From Deltaproteobacteria bacterium (GTDB lineage Bacteria > DRYD01), in contig JAPYWL010000043.1 of the NCBI GenBank assembly GCA_028276365.1, positions 1-10,769 on the forward strand: a stretch of DNA of 10,769 bases, read 5' to 3'. Of this stretch, positions 1-8,098 are shown in pieces (positions within the stretch are counted from its first letter, which is position 1; every line of letters begins with the position of its first letter). The notes beneath the pieces are model-generated. The model worked only from the letters and a program-made list of their open reading frames with translations. It made no database searches and had not been told where the DNA came from. The translations under genes were made by a program, and so were the position numbers.

Positions 1-45
1 AATTTAAAAACAATAGCAAAAATTTATAATAAATTAAAAGGATAA
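1..45 (+). CDS. Possible 3' end of an upstream gene (last 14 codons)
   Basis: The first frame is open from the window edge and reads NLKTIAKIYNKLKG before a TAA at 43-45. The other two forward frames close sooner, one of them at the second codon. The residue mix looks like an ordinary lysine/isoleucine-rich C-terminus of this genome. RND pumps are commonly preceded by a membrane-fusion or outer-membrane channel gene, so this could be the tail of such a partner, but 14 codons are far too few to assign a family. A chance open frame is the alternative. Confidence 0.3.
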   Translation, partial: NLKTIAKIYNKLKG

Positions 46-53
46 AGTTTTAA

Positions 54-81
54 TTTTCAGAATATATATAGTAAGTATAAA
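54..81 (+). promoter_or_regulatory. Weak candidate promoter upstream of the RND gene
   Basis: TTTTCA (54-59) lies 16 bases upstream of TATAAA (76-81), matching 4/6 and 5/6 of the sigma-70 -35 and -10 consensus. It is placed 65 bases before the RND start. In DNA this AT-rich such matches arise easily by chance, so this is only a candidate; read-through from the gene ending at 45 is equally possible. Confidence 0.25.
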
Positions 82-145
82 AAATAAGTTCACTTAACGA
101 AAATTAGAGTAATTAAAAGTGGGGAAATGAGGATAAATATAAATA

Positions 146-3100
146 ATGATAAGGTTTTCAATAGAGAGATGGGTAACAGTATTTGTTGCTTCATTAGCAA
201 TCTTTTTATTAGGTATCGTATCATTAACAAGATTAAATATAGAGTTATTACCTGATATAAATTATCCATTAGTATTAATAACAACAGTATATCCTGGGGC
301 ATCCCCTCAAAGAGTAGAAGAAGATGTAACAAAAAAAATAGAGAATGCAGCAGCTTTAGTAGAAAATGTAAAAACCATAACCTCAACAAGCAGTGAAGGA
401 TTATCAATAGTAAAAGTAGAGTTTGATTGGGGGACTAATTTAGATTTTGCTATATTTGATTTAAGACAAAAATTAGATCAAATAAGGGATAGCTTACCTG
501 ATGAATCTGAAACCCCATCTATAGTCAAACAAAACGTTAAGTCAATTCTGCCAGTAGCTTTTTTATCTTTAACAGGAAATGTTGATCCTAAATATTTAAG
601 ATTTATAGCGGATGAAATAGTATCAAAAAAAATCGAAGAGACTCCAATGATAGCAAGCACCACTGTATTAGGTGGAGCCAAAAGAGAAATTCAAGTAATA
701 TTAGATCCTTTAAAACTTTATAAATATAATATCCCAGTAAATTTAGTGCAAAATATAGTAAAATTTAATAATATTTCATTACCAACAGGTTATATAACCT
801 TAGGTAATAAAGATTTCACAATAAGACCATATAGCGAAATAAATGAGCTAACAGAATTAAGCTTAGCTCCGTTAATTTCAAATCCTAGCCAAGTTATAAG
901 AATAAAAGATATTGGGCAAGTAATAGACGGAATAAAAGAAAGAACAAGCTATTCTTTAAGTGATTTTAAACCTGGTATCTATATTTTTGTCTTTAAAGAA
1001 GCAGATGCAAATACAGTAAAAGCAGTTAAAGAACTTAGAAAATCAGTTAATAAAATATCTAAATTTTTACCTGAAGGTATTAATCTAAAAGTAGTCTTTG
1101 GTTTTGATGAAAGAATAGAACCCATAATAAAAAATATTCAAGAAGAAGCATTATATGCTACTCTTCTTGCTATAATAATAATATTTATATTTTTACTTTC
1201 CTTTAGATCAACTTTAATATCTTCTATATCAATTCCCTTATCAATACTAACTACAGCAGTAGGATTATATTTTAATAATACCTCAATAAATTTAATAAGC
1301 ATAGGAGCAGTAAGTTTAGCGATTGGAAGAATAGTAGATGATTCAATTGTAGTTATAGAGTCTATTATAAGGAATATAAAAAATAGCAATATAACAACAG
1401 TAGAAGAATTAAAAGAGATAATAATAAAAGGAACAACAGAAGTTTTACCAGCAATAGTAGCTTCCACTATTACTACTTTAATAGTATTTGTACCAATTAT
1501 ATTTATTCAAGGTTTAGCTAGAGAAATATTTTTGGACTTTTCAATTGTTATAGTCTTAGGATTGTTAGCTTCTTTGGCAGTAGCTACTTTTGTGGTACCT
1601 CCTCTTTTTCTATTTTTTTATAAAAATAATTTCAATATAAAACATGAAAATTTTATAGATAAATTAATTAATAAACTAAATAATTTATATACTCCAATCT
1701 TAAGTTTTTCATTAAAAAATAAATTACTAGTTTTAACAATAGGAATAGGGATTTTTATTTTTTCATTAGTATTATTAGCAAAAACTAAAAAAGACTTTCT
1801 ACCAACTGGAGCTTTTCCAGTTATAAATGTACAAGTATATAATTCAGTAGGTGGCACAGTATATGATACTTATGAAAAAGCAACAAAAGTGTTAAAAATA
1901 GTATATGACACTGTAAAAAAATATAGTACCCCCTTAAGTGCAAGTATAAGTGCAGGAGCAGATAGTGAAGCAGTAAATTTTCTTGCTACAATCTCTGGCG
2001 CTTCTACCATAAGTGCTATAGCAGAAACAAGAGTTAAATTTGATTCAAAAGATTTTTATAAATACCCACAAATGTTAGAAGAAATAAGGCCCAAACTAAA
2101 TGAAATTCCAGGTATTACTATAAATATAGCTGATACCTTCAGATCAATTTCAGGGTTAAGCCAAACAAAAGTAATAGAAGTAGTTTTCAAAGGTAATGAT
2201 ATAGATACATTATGGGAAATAGCTAATAACTTTAAAAGAGATTTTCAAAGTATTCCAGGAATCACAGATTTAGATTTATCTTGGAAAAAAGGAGTACCAG
2301 AATTTAGAGTAATCATAGATAGGAAAAAAGCTGCAGTATATGGGATTAATGCTATAGATGTAGTAAATATTTTACAAGTAGCCACTTCAGGAACTTTAGC
2401 AGGAAAATATAAAGAAAGTGGATATGAATACGATGTAAGAATAAAAATCCCTAAACCCACTACTGAAGAAGAATTACTTAATCTACCAATATTTTCTCCT
2501 GTTTTAAATAAAAATATTCCCCTTAGAGATATAACTAAATTACAAGCAGATTATGGGCCCGTAGTTATTGCTCATTATGATAGAATTAGAAGTATAAGTA
2601 TATATGGGAATAAGTACTCAAATTATAGCTTAAGCGAAATATTAGATAATATTAAGAAAATAATAAAAGAAAAAGGATTACCAGCGGGATATACCTATGA
2701 ATTAAAAGGAGAAGAACAACAAAGAACAGATACTTTTACTGCTTTCTTTTTGATCATTATATTAGGTATATTTTTAATTTATGCTGTTTTAGCAATACAA
2801 TTTAATTCTATTATTCAACCCATAGTCTTAATGATGTCAATTCCCTTTGAATTAATAGGAGTAGTTATTGCCTTAAATTTAGCTAAATCTTCATTAAATT
2901 TAATGTCATTAATGGGAATACTAATGGTAACAGGAATAGTAGTAAGCAATGCAGTCTTATTAATCGATTATACAAATTACCTAAGAAAAAATCACAATTT
3001 ACCAAGAGATGATGCTTTAATAAAAGCAGGAAATACAAGATTAAAACCAATATTAATGACTACTTTAGCTACTATATTTGCAATGATTCCAATAGCTTTA

Positions 3101-3259
3101 GGTTTAAGGGAGGGTGGAGAATTACTAAGACCCTTAGCTATAGCAGTAATAGGTGGCTTAACTACTTCTACCTTATTAACTTTAATTATTGTCCCTGTTT
3201 TTTATAGTCTAATAGAAGATATACAATCTAAAATATTAAAAAAAACAATAAATAACTAA
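146..3259 (+). CDS. RND family (HAE1/AcrB-type) efflux transporter, inner-membrane pump
   Basis: This 1037-residue protein has the full length and layout of a hydrophobe/amphiphile efflux RND pump, which uses the proton gradient to export small molecules, normally with a periplasmic adaptor and an outer-membrane channel. TM1 is near residues 9-28, the first periplasmic porter domain about 30-335, TM2-6 about 336-492, TM7 about 526-545, the second porter domain about 550-865, and TM8-12 about 866-1022. The TM4 motif GRIVDDSIVVIESIIR (394-409) keeps the proton-relay pair Asp398-Asp399. TM10 reads GIVVSNAVLLIDYTNYLR, with Asn where AcrB has its relay lysine, as in many non-AcrB HAE1 pumps. The start ATG at 146 gives the usual short N-terminus (MIRFSIERW); GAGGA at 129-133 is a rather distant ribosome-binding site (12 bases). 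No adaptor or channel gene follows, so partners should lie upstream or elsewhere. Substrate cannot be predicted. Confidence 0.93.
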   Translation: MIRFSIERWVTVFVASLAIFLLGIVSLTRLNIELLPDINYPLVLITTVYPGASPQRVEEDVTKKIENAAALVENVKTITSTSSEGLSIVKVEFDWGTNLDFAIFDLRQKLDQIRDSLPDESETPSIVKQNVKSILPVAFLSLTGNVDPKYLRFIADEIVSKKIEETPMIASTTVLGGAKREIQVILDPLKLYKYNIPVNLVQNIVKFNNISLPTGYITLGNKDFTIRPYSEINELTELSLAPLISNPSQVIRIKDIGQVIDGIKERTSYSLSDFKPGIYIFVFKEADANTVKAVKELRKSVNKISKFLPEGINLKVVFGFDERIEPIIKNIQEEALYATLLAIIIIFIFLLSFRSTLISSISIPLSILTTAVGLYFNNTSINLISIGAVSLAIGRIVDDSIVVIESIIRNIKNSNITTVEELKEIIIKGTTEVLPAIVASTITTLIVFVPIIFIQGLAREIFLDFSIVIVLGLLASLAVATFVVPPLFLFFYKNNFNIKHENFIDKLINKLNNLYTPILSFSLKNKLLVLTIGIGIFIFSLVLLAKTKKDFLPTGAFPVINVQVYNSVGGTVYDTYEKATKVLKIVYDTVKKYSTPLSASISAGADSEAVNFLATISGASTISAIAETRVKFDSKDFYKYPQMLEEIRPKLNEIPGITINIADTFRSISGLSQTKVIEVVFKGNDIDTLWEIANNFKRDFQSIPGITDLDLSWKKGVPEFRVIIDRKKAAVYGINAIDVVNILQVATSGTLAGKYKESGYEYDVRIKIPKPTTEEELLNLPIFSPVLNKNIPLRDITKLQADYGPVVIAHYDRIRSISIYGNKYSNYSLSEILDNIKKIIKEKGLPAGYTYELKGEEQQRTDTFTAFFLIIILGIFLIYAVLAIQFNSIIQPIVLMMSIPFELIGVVIALNLAKSSLNLMSLMGILMVTGIVVSNAVLLIDYTNYLRKNHNLPRDDALIKAGNTRLKPILMTTLATIFAMIPIALGLREGGELLRPLAIAVIGGLTTSTLLTLIIVPVFYSLIEDIQSKILKKTINN

Positions 3260-3335
3260 AATGAACTAATTAGGTAGAACTTAAAATCTTCTTTAACTTA
3301 TAAAAAATCAAACCTTATTGATATTTTTGTTAAAT

Positions 3336-4082
3336 TTACTTAAGGAGATAATCTCTTATTTTTTGAAGAGCCTTAGCTTGAATTCTTGATACTTTAACCT
3401 GTATAGTATTTAATTTTTTAGCTATTTCTTCTTGAGTTAACCCTTCAAAAAATCTTAAATTTATTACCATTTTTTCCACTGGATCTAATGAATTTAAAGC
3501 ATTATAAATATCTATCCTAGTATCAAGATCTAAATTTTCTTTTTTATCTTCTATAAAATATACTAAATTATATTTATTTTCATCTTTATACTCATATTCA
3601 AGCGATAAATTTTTTCTATTCTTTTCAAATTCCAAATATTCCAAAACTTTTTCTGGTGGTATATTAATGTATTCAGAAATTTCTTTAACAGTTGGTTCTC
3701 TTTGTAATTTATTTTTTAGAAAATTAATAGCTTTAGAAATTTTAAAATAGTTATCATATATATCCCTTGGTACCTTTATAAGAAAATGATGATCTCTATA
3801 ATATCTTTTTATTTCCCCAACTATTGTTGGAATTGCAAAATTTAAAAAACTATAATTCTTATTTTCTTCATATTTATTTATATCAAATCTTTTTAGTGCT
3901 TTTAATAAAGCTACAACCCCTACTTGAGTTAAATCTTCTAAATCACTCAATTTTCCATTTCTTAAAGCTAAATACCTAATCAAAGGCAATAATAATTTTA
4001 TAATTTCTTCTTTATAGGAATTATCTTTAGTGTAATAATATTTTTTTACCAATAAATCAATTTCTTCTTTACTAAATTTCAT
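3336..4082 (-). CDS. RNA polymerase sigma factor, SigB/SigF/SigG-like (sigma-70 group 3)
   Basis: The 248-residue protein lacks region 1 and has region 2 (about 30-100), region 3 (about 105-152) and region 4 (about 193-245). The core-binding and -10 region reads DLEDLTQVGVVALLKALKRF (47-66), followed by FAIPTIVGEIKRYYRD (82-97) and VPRD, a signature of the SigB/F/G group. Region 4 contains the helix-turn-helix LTQEEIAKKLNTIQVKVSRI (215-234) for -35 recognition. Such factors direct stress, sporulation or developmental genes and are usually held by anti-sigma kinases. No anti-sigma or anti-anti-sigma gene is adjacent here. The gene lies 88 bases after asnS on the same strand and converges on the RND gene. 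The ATG at 4082 has only a weak AGAG ahead of it, and I see no convincing dedicated promoter. The subgroup (B, F, G or FliA-like) is not settled by the sequence. Confidence 0.88.
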   Translation of the reverse strand: MKFSKEEIDLLVKKYYYTKDNSYKEEIIKLLLPLIRYLALRNGKLSDLEDLTQVGVVALLKALKRFDINKYEENKNYSFLNFAIPTIVGEIKRYYRDHHFLIKVPRDIYDNYFKISKAINFLKNKLQREPTVKEISEYINIPPEKVLEYLEFEKNRKNLSLEYEYKDENKYNLVYFIEDKKENLDLDTRIDIYNALNSLDPVEKMVINLRFFEGLTQEEIAKKLNTIQVKVSRIQAKALQKIRDYLLK

Positions 4083-4170
4083 TACTCTAAAACTTAAAGA
4101 TTAGGTTTTAAATATAAAAAACTAAAAGAAATTTTTATTTTATAAGTAATTATTTTCACAAATTAATATC

Positions 4171-5514
4171 TTAAGGATAATATCTGTAAAGCATTCTAGG
4201 AAAAGGAATAGCTTGCCTAACATGATCCAATTTACAAATCCAAGCAACTGTTCTTTCTATACCTAATCCAAAACCTGCATGTTTAACTGTTCCATATTTT
4301 CTTAAATCTAAATACCATTGGTAATCTTTTAGAGGAATATTTTCTTCCTGCATTCTTTTTAAAAGAGTTTCATAATCATCTTCTCTTTGACTACCTCCAA
4401 CTATTTCTCCGTATCCTTCAGGAGCCAAAATATCCATATTTAATACAAATTCTTTACTATCATCTAATTTCATATAAAAAGGTTTTATGGATTTAGGGTA
4501 ATTAGTTATAATAATAGGTTTATCAAATGATTCAGAAATTACGGTTTCCTCAGGAGCACCAAAATCTTGACCAAATTCAAAATTAATTCCTTTAGAATTC
4601 AACAATTCAACAGCTTCTTTATAAGTAATTCTATAAAAAGGTGGTTTTATATTTTCTAATTTTGATATATCTCTTTCTAAAATTAGCAATTCATATAAAT
4701 TATCTTCTAAAACCTTAGAAACTATATAACTAATCATATTTTGAGCTAAGTAAATAATATCTTCTAAAGTAGCAAAGGCCATTTCAGGTTCTACCATCCA
4801 GAATTCCATTAAATGTCTTCTTGTTTTACTTTTTTCAGCTCTAAAAGTAGGTCCAAAACAATATACTTTATTAAAAGCCAAAGCTCCTGCCTCTACATAT
4901 AACTGTCCACTTTGAGATAAATACATCTTATCCCCAAAGTAATCTATTTCAAATAAAGTTGTAGTTCCTTCACACGCAGAAGGAGTTAAGATAGGACTAT
5001 CAAACTCTATAAATCCCTCTTTATTTAAAAACTCTCTTATTGAATTCTTAACAGTGTTCCTTATTCTAAGGATAGCAAATTGTTTACTACTTCTGATCCA
5101 TAAATGCCTATTATCTAATAAAAAATCTATTCCATGTTCTTTAGGAGTTATTGGATAATCTTGAGTTTTATATAATACTTTTAAATCCTTAACAATTATT
5201 TCATAGCCTATAAATGCTACATTAAAATTAGGTTTATTTTTATCGAATTTTAATCTACTATTTTCAACGACAACTCCTTTAACTTCGATAACACTTTCCT
5301 GGGTTAGCTTTTCAATCATTTCAAATATACCTTCATCTACATTATTTTTTTCAATAACTAACTGTATAAATCCCGTTCCATCCCTAAGTATTACAAATTT
5401 AATTTTTCCACTACTTCTTACGTTCCATACCCAACCTTTCAAAGTAACTTCCTTATTAACTAAATTATTTTTTCTAATTAAATCTATTGTAATTCTATCA
5501 GTAATTTCAATCAT
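4171..5514 (-). CDS. asnS: Asparaginyl-tRNA synthetase
   Basis: A class IIb aminoacyl-tRNA synthetase that charges tRNA-Asn with asparagine using ATP in the cytoplasm. The 447 residues match the usual bacterial length. An OB-fold anticodon-binding domain occupies about 20-105 (VTLKGWVWNVRSSGKIKFVI), joined to the class II catalytic domain. Motif 1 is near 163-178 (GFIEFDSPILTPS), motif 2 is FRAEKSKTRRHLMEFWMVEP at 224-243, with the ATP-binding arginine, and motif 3 is GFGLGIERTVAWI at 414-426. The C-terminus IPFPRMLYRYYP is the AsnRS type. A short bacterial AspRS ending and the GAD insertion domain are both absent, which argues against AspRS; a non-discriminating archaeal-type AspRS is the main alternative and less likely. 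The ATG at 5514 has no clear Shine-Dalgarno sequence. It is preceded by a 101-base leader containing overlapping inverted repeats. Confidence 0.93.
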   Translation of the reverse strand: MIEITDRITIDLIRKNNLVNKEVTLKGWVWNVRSSGKIKFVILRDGTGFIQLVIEKNNVDEGIFEMIEKLTQESVIEVKGVVVENSRLKFDKNKPNFNVAFIGYEIIVKDLKVLYKTQDYPITPKEHGIDFLLDNRHLWIRSSKQFAILRIRNTVKNSIREFLNKEGFIEFDSPILTPSACEGTTTLFEIDYFGDKMYLSQSGQLYVEAGALAFNKVYCFGPTFRAEKSKTRRHLMEFWMVEPEMAFATLEDIIYLAQNMISYIVSKVLEDNLYELLILERDISKLENIKPPFYRITYKEAVELLNSKGINFEFGQDFGAPEETVISESFDKPIIITNYPKSIKPFYMKLDDSKEFVLNMDILAPEGYGEIVGGSQREDDYETLLKRMQEENIPLKDYQWYLDLRKYGTVKHAGFGLGIERTVAWICKLDHVRQAIPFPRMLYRYYP

Positions 5515-5537
5515 ATTTCTTTATTTCTTAATTAACT

Positions 5538-5576
5538 CTGGAAATATTTATATTCCGCCTTTCCAGAAAAAAGCGG
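5538..5576 (-). promoter_or_regulatory. Two mutually exclusive hairpins in the asnS leader
   Basis: In the gap between the cvpA-like gene and asnS, two inverted repeats share bases. Hairpin A pairs CCGC with GCGG (5573-5576 with 5555-5558) and is extended by U/A pairs with one bulge. Hairpin B pairs CTGGAAA with TTTCCAG (5566-5560 with 5544-5538), a perfect 7-bp stem. Both need the segment 5555-5566, so only one can form at a time, 24 or more bases before the asnS start. This is the only GC-rich patch in the spacer. It could be an attenuator-like switch, an mRNA-processing or stability element, or, read on the plus strand, an intrinsic terminator (stem followed by TTTTATT). Function is not shown by sequence. 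Confidence 0.4.
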
Positions 5577-5615
5577 TTTTATTAAAAAATAAAAAATCAC
5601 TTCATTTAAAAATTT

Positions 5616-6140
5616 TTACTTTTTAATCAAAATTTTTTCTATTTTTGTATTAATTTCATCAGGAAAAATAAATTTAGAAACACTATGAATATAAGGAGTT
5701 AATTTCAAAATATACTCACTTGATATAGATGATAATAAATAATCTTTAAAAGGCCCATTAGTAGGGGAAATTGATACAATTAAAAATATTGACCACCATA
5801 TTAATATCCCTTTTATAAAAGACATAATCCCACCTATACTTTTATTTAACGTTCCTAAAACTTCGCTTGTCTTAGAATATAATTCTAATCCATAACCAAT
5901 TGCTAATATTAAAAAGAACGAAACAAAAAATAAAATAATACCTACAAACATATAAACATAACTTTTTGATGGAATATTAAAATAATGATTAAGTAAAGTA
6001 GTAAAAATAGGAGTTAAATTAAATACAGCTATTATACTCAAAATAAGAGCAACCATATCAGTTAATTCTGCTATTATTCCTCTTTCATATCCTATTTTAA
6101 ATATCGCTAATAAACTTAAAACTACAATTACATCTATCAT
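5616..6140 (-). CDS. CvpA family inner-membrane protein
   Basis: The 174-residue protein has about four hydrophobic segments (roughly 2-16, 22-45, 60-85 and 102-125) and a short polar C-terminal tail. The N-terminal pattern MIDVIVVLSLLAIFKIGYERG, with a glycine-rich turn and GIIAEL after the first segment, is the hallmark of the CvpA/colicin V production family. CvpA proteins are small membrane proteins associated with colicin V export, biofilm formation and envelope stress; their molecular activity is poorly defined. The gene begins 9 bases after the preceding stop codon. Its ribosome-binding site AAAGAG (6146-6151) overlaps that stop, which suggests translational coupling with the Roadblock gene. 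The role here is unknown. Family assignment is from overall pattern, not from a search. Confidence 0.75.
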   Translation of the reverse strand: MIDVIVVLSLLAIFKIGYERGIIAELTDMVALILSIIAVFNLTPIFTTLLNHYFNIPSKSYVYMFVGIILFFVSFFLILAIGYGLELYSKTSEVLGTLNKSIGGIMSFIKGILIWWSIFLIVSISPTNGPFKDYLLSSISSEYILKLTPYIHSVSKFIFPDEINTKIEKILIKK

Positions 6141-6149
6141 AAATACTCT

Positions 6150-6482
6150 TTATTTTTTTAAAATTTTATATATCATATTAGCAATTAATGAAGGATTTGC
6201 TTTCTTAGAAACTTTAGAATACAATACTAAATTTGAACCTAAATTTTGTAAAATTAAATAGCTATTACTTAATTCTATTATTATATTATTTCCTTCCTCA
6301 TTTATTAAAGTATAAAACAATTGTAAATCTTTATAAATAGCTATTAAAGAAGAAACAATAAATTCATTAACTTCATTAGAAGAATCCTCTATTTCTTCAT
6401 TTTCAACATTGATTAACCAAACTTCCTCAACCGTAGGTATAGAACTTTTTATCTTTGATACCAAATTAGCAACATCTATCAT
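6150..6482 (-). CDS. Possible internally initiated free Roadblock/LC7 domain (110 residues)
   Basis: Met489 of the long Roadblock gene is preceded by AGGAGG (6497-6492) with 9-base spacing, within AGGAGGGAGAAGGAAATG. This is the strongest Shine-Dalgarno match in the window and better than those of asnS, the sigma gene or the cvpA-like gene. The Met falls exactly at the boundary between the disordered linker and the C-terminal domain. Initiation there would yield a 110-residue single-domain Roadblock protein, the size of typical stand-alone MglB/LC7 proteins. The same bases encode Asn-Arg-Arg-Glu-Lys-Glu in the long frame, so the match could also be a chance product of purine-rich coding sequence. 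Confidence 0.4.
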   Translation of the reverse strand: MIDVANLVSKIKSSIPTVEEVWLINVENEEIEDSSNEVNEFIVSSLIAIYKDLQLFYTLINEEGNNIIIELSNSYLILQNLGSNLVLYSKVSKKANPSLIANMIYKILKK

Positions 6483-7946
6483 TTCCTTCTCCCTCCTATT
6501 TATTACCTTATTTTCATATTTAGTAATTTTATCCTCTACTTTGTTTATTTCCTCTATCACTTTAGATTCATTCATTTTAGATTCATTAATACTTTTCTTT
6601 TGTTCTATATTAACTTCTTCTATGTCAATATTATTTTTTATTGAATATTCATAATTTTCTATATTTTCTAGATTTTCTGAACTTTTCAAATTTTCCTCTT
6701 TTGACATTATAATATCTTCTTCATTTTTAATAATAATACTTTCATAACTATTAATATTACTTATATCTTCTTTAATATCATTACTAATAAATTCGCTATT
6801 ATAATCCTCTCTATCTTCAATTTGATAATTATCAATATTACCTTCTAATCTCTCTGACTTACCTTCTTTTACTTCTTCTTTTACTTCTTCTTTTATTTCT
6901 TCTTTTATTTCAGTCTCGTTTTTAAATAAATCACTTATAGATAATTCATCTTTATCTTCAATAATATTTTCTATTTTTATTTCTTTACTTTCAATAATTT
7001 GTTCTCCTTCTTTATTATTTTTTAAAAATTCATTATCAATTTCTTCCTGAATTAGTACTTTTTCCTCCTGAATTAATGATTTATTTTCATCTGAATAATC
7101 CTTAGATAAGCTTTCTTCTTTAAAATCTTTATTTTTAATACCCATATCTTCATTAATAGCAGCCATATTCTCAATAGTATTTATATCTTCAATAGTATTA
7201 ACTTCAGTATTAATTATAATTTCTCCTTTTTTATCACTATTAATTTTATCAAAATTTTCCTTTAATTCAGTAGTTTCATTTTTTAATTCTTCATTTTTAA
7301 TAGATTTATTTTGTAAATCCAGTGATTGTAAAATATCTTCTATTTCCTGATCCAATTCTAATAAAATATTTTCTTCATTTTTTTGATTTATAACTACACT
7401 TTCTTGTAAACTCTGATTTTTTTCTTGTCCTTTTTCTTGAGAAAAATCTAAATTAGTAATATCTAAATTATAACTTGAATTATCTATACTAAAATCTTCA
7501 TTATCATCCAAAATTAAATCCTCAGGCCTATACTTTATCATACTTTCCAAATGTTCTAATATTTTTTCCTCTTCTAATTTTTTCTTTTTGTACAAAGGCA
7601 AATACCTAATTAAATCCTCTTCTGTAACTTGTATTAAATATATTAATGCATCTAAATCCTCATACTCATCAAATGATATTTCAGCTATTAATCCCGATTT
7701 AATTACTAATCTCCCTTGAGTACCTCTAAATATTAACGTTAAATTAATTACCCTCGCTTTCTTTTTATATTTCTCAATTACTTTTATTAAACTCTCCCTT
7801 TCAAGATCTACTATATCATCTATTTCTTCTCTTTCATAACTAATATCTTTTTGTAATTTCTTTTTATCACTTGCAGGGGGTTTTACATATTCTGGTTTTT
7901 TAAATAATTTTCCTCCCGATGGATCTTTTGCTTGAAAATTATTCAT
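6150..7946 (-). CDS. Roadblock/LC7-domain protein with a DUF4388-like N-terminal domain and a long acidic linker
   Basis: The 598-residue protein has three parts. Residues about 50-120 form a compact alpha/beta stretch (LTLIFRGTQGRLVIKSGLIA, then EYEDLDALIYLIQ) that resembles DUF4388/PatA-N domains. Residues about 145-485 are low-complexity, rich in Glu, Asn, Ile, Lys and Ser, strongly acidic and probably disordered, with a four-fold E-I/V-K-E repeat at 346-361. Residues about 489-598 look like a Roadblock/LC7 domain (IPTVEEVWLINVENEEI, then a helix, then IIIELSNSYLILQNLGSNLVLYS in pieces of strand). Roadblock proteins such as MglB bind and regulate Ras-like GTPases, so a polarity, motility or signalling role is inferred; no GTPase gene is in the window. 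There is no signal peptide or membrane segment. The ATG at 7946 follows GGGAGGG with 7-base spacing. The N-terminal assignment is tentative and the Roadblock call moderate. Confidence 0.7.
   Translation of the reverse strand: MNNFQAKDPSGGKLFKKPEYVKPPASDKKKLQKDISYEREEIDDIVDLERESLIKVIEKYKKKARVINLTLIFRGTQGRLVIKSGLIAEISFDEYEDLDALIYLIQVTEEDLIRYLPLYKKKKLEEEKILEHLESMIKYRPEDLILDDNEDFSIDNSSYNLDITNLDFSQEKGQEKNQSLQESVVINQKNEENILLELDQEIEDILQSLDLQNKSIKNEELKNETTELKENFDKINSDKKGEIIINTEVNTIEDINTIENMAAINEDMGIKNKDFKEESLSKDYSDENKSLIQEEKVLIQEEIDNEFLKNNKEGEQIIESKEIKIENIIEDKDELSISDLFKNETEIKEEIKEEVKEEVKEGKSERLEGNIDNYQIEDREDYNSEFISNDIKEDISNINSYESIIIKNEEDIIMSKEENLKSSENLENIENYEYSIKNNIDIEEVNIEQKKSINESKMNESKVIEEINKVEDKITKYENKVINRREKEMIDVANLVSKIKSSIPTVEEVWLINVENEEIEDSSNEVNEFIVSSLIAIYKDLQLFYTLINEEGNNIIIELSNSYLILQNLGSNLVLYSKVSKKANPSLIANMIYKILKK
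6864..6911 (-). repeat. Four tandem 12-base units coding for E-I/V-K-E
   Basis: Four consecutive 12-base units of the form GAA-RTA-AAA-GAA encode EIKE, EIKE, EVKE, EVKE (residues 346-361) in the acidic linker of the Roadblock protein. The two copies of each variant are adjacent, pointing to recent slippage duplication. The segment is likely a charged helix or disordered spacer. Confidence 0.8.
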
Positions 7947-7953
7947 TTAAATT

Positions 7954-8030
7954 CCCTCCCATCTAATCCAAAAAATAAAAAATATTCCTACACTCTTTCC
8001 TATTATATATTTTCTTTTTAAGTTAATTAA
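7954..8030 (-). promoter_or_regulatory. Candidate promoter and strong ribosome-binding site for the Roadblock-cvpA operon
   Basis: A perfect TATAAT (8007-8002) lies 17 bases downstream of TTAATT (8030-8025), a 3/6 match to the -35 consensus, about 56 bases before the ATG at 7946. GGGAGGG (7960-7954) is the ribosome-binding site with 7-base spacing. The -10 and spacing are good and the -35 is weak. This would make the downstream protein genes independent of rRNA transcription. Confidence 0.45.
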
Positions 8031-8098
8031 TTCCTAGGCACATTCAAAAAAATTAACATTTTTTTTACAAAACTAACGCCAATTCTGCTAAATTAAGA

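Noticed and set aside
90-407. Antisense open frame under the start of the RND gene
   Set aside because: It is a leucine-rich shadow of AT-rich coding DNA; the plus frame is a clear 1037-residue family member. The same applies to the other antisense frames under this gene.
3260-3335. Bidirectional terminator between the convergent RND and sigma genes
   Set aside because: I found only short AT-only stems such as TTAAA/TTTAA, which are expected by chance at this composition.
5515-5615. T-box riboswitch ahead of asnS
   Set aside because: ACCGC followed by T residues is suggestive, but the leader is only about 100 bases, there is no matching T-box sequence or specifier stem, and no GCGGT lies upstream to form the terminator.
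6409-6654. Plus-strand frame of 81 codons opposite the Roadblock gene
   Set aside because: It is a serine/leucine-rich complement of the Glu/Lys-rich linker, with no support as a gene.
6500-7500. CRISPR-like or satellite array in the repetitive Roadblock linker region
   Set aside because: The repetition is low-complexity Glu/Lys/Asn/Ile coding sequence without regular repeat-spacer units, apart from the short 48-base tandem run listed separately.
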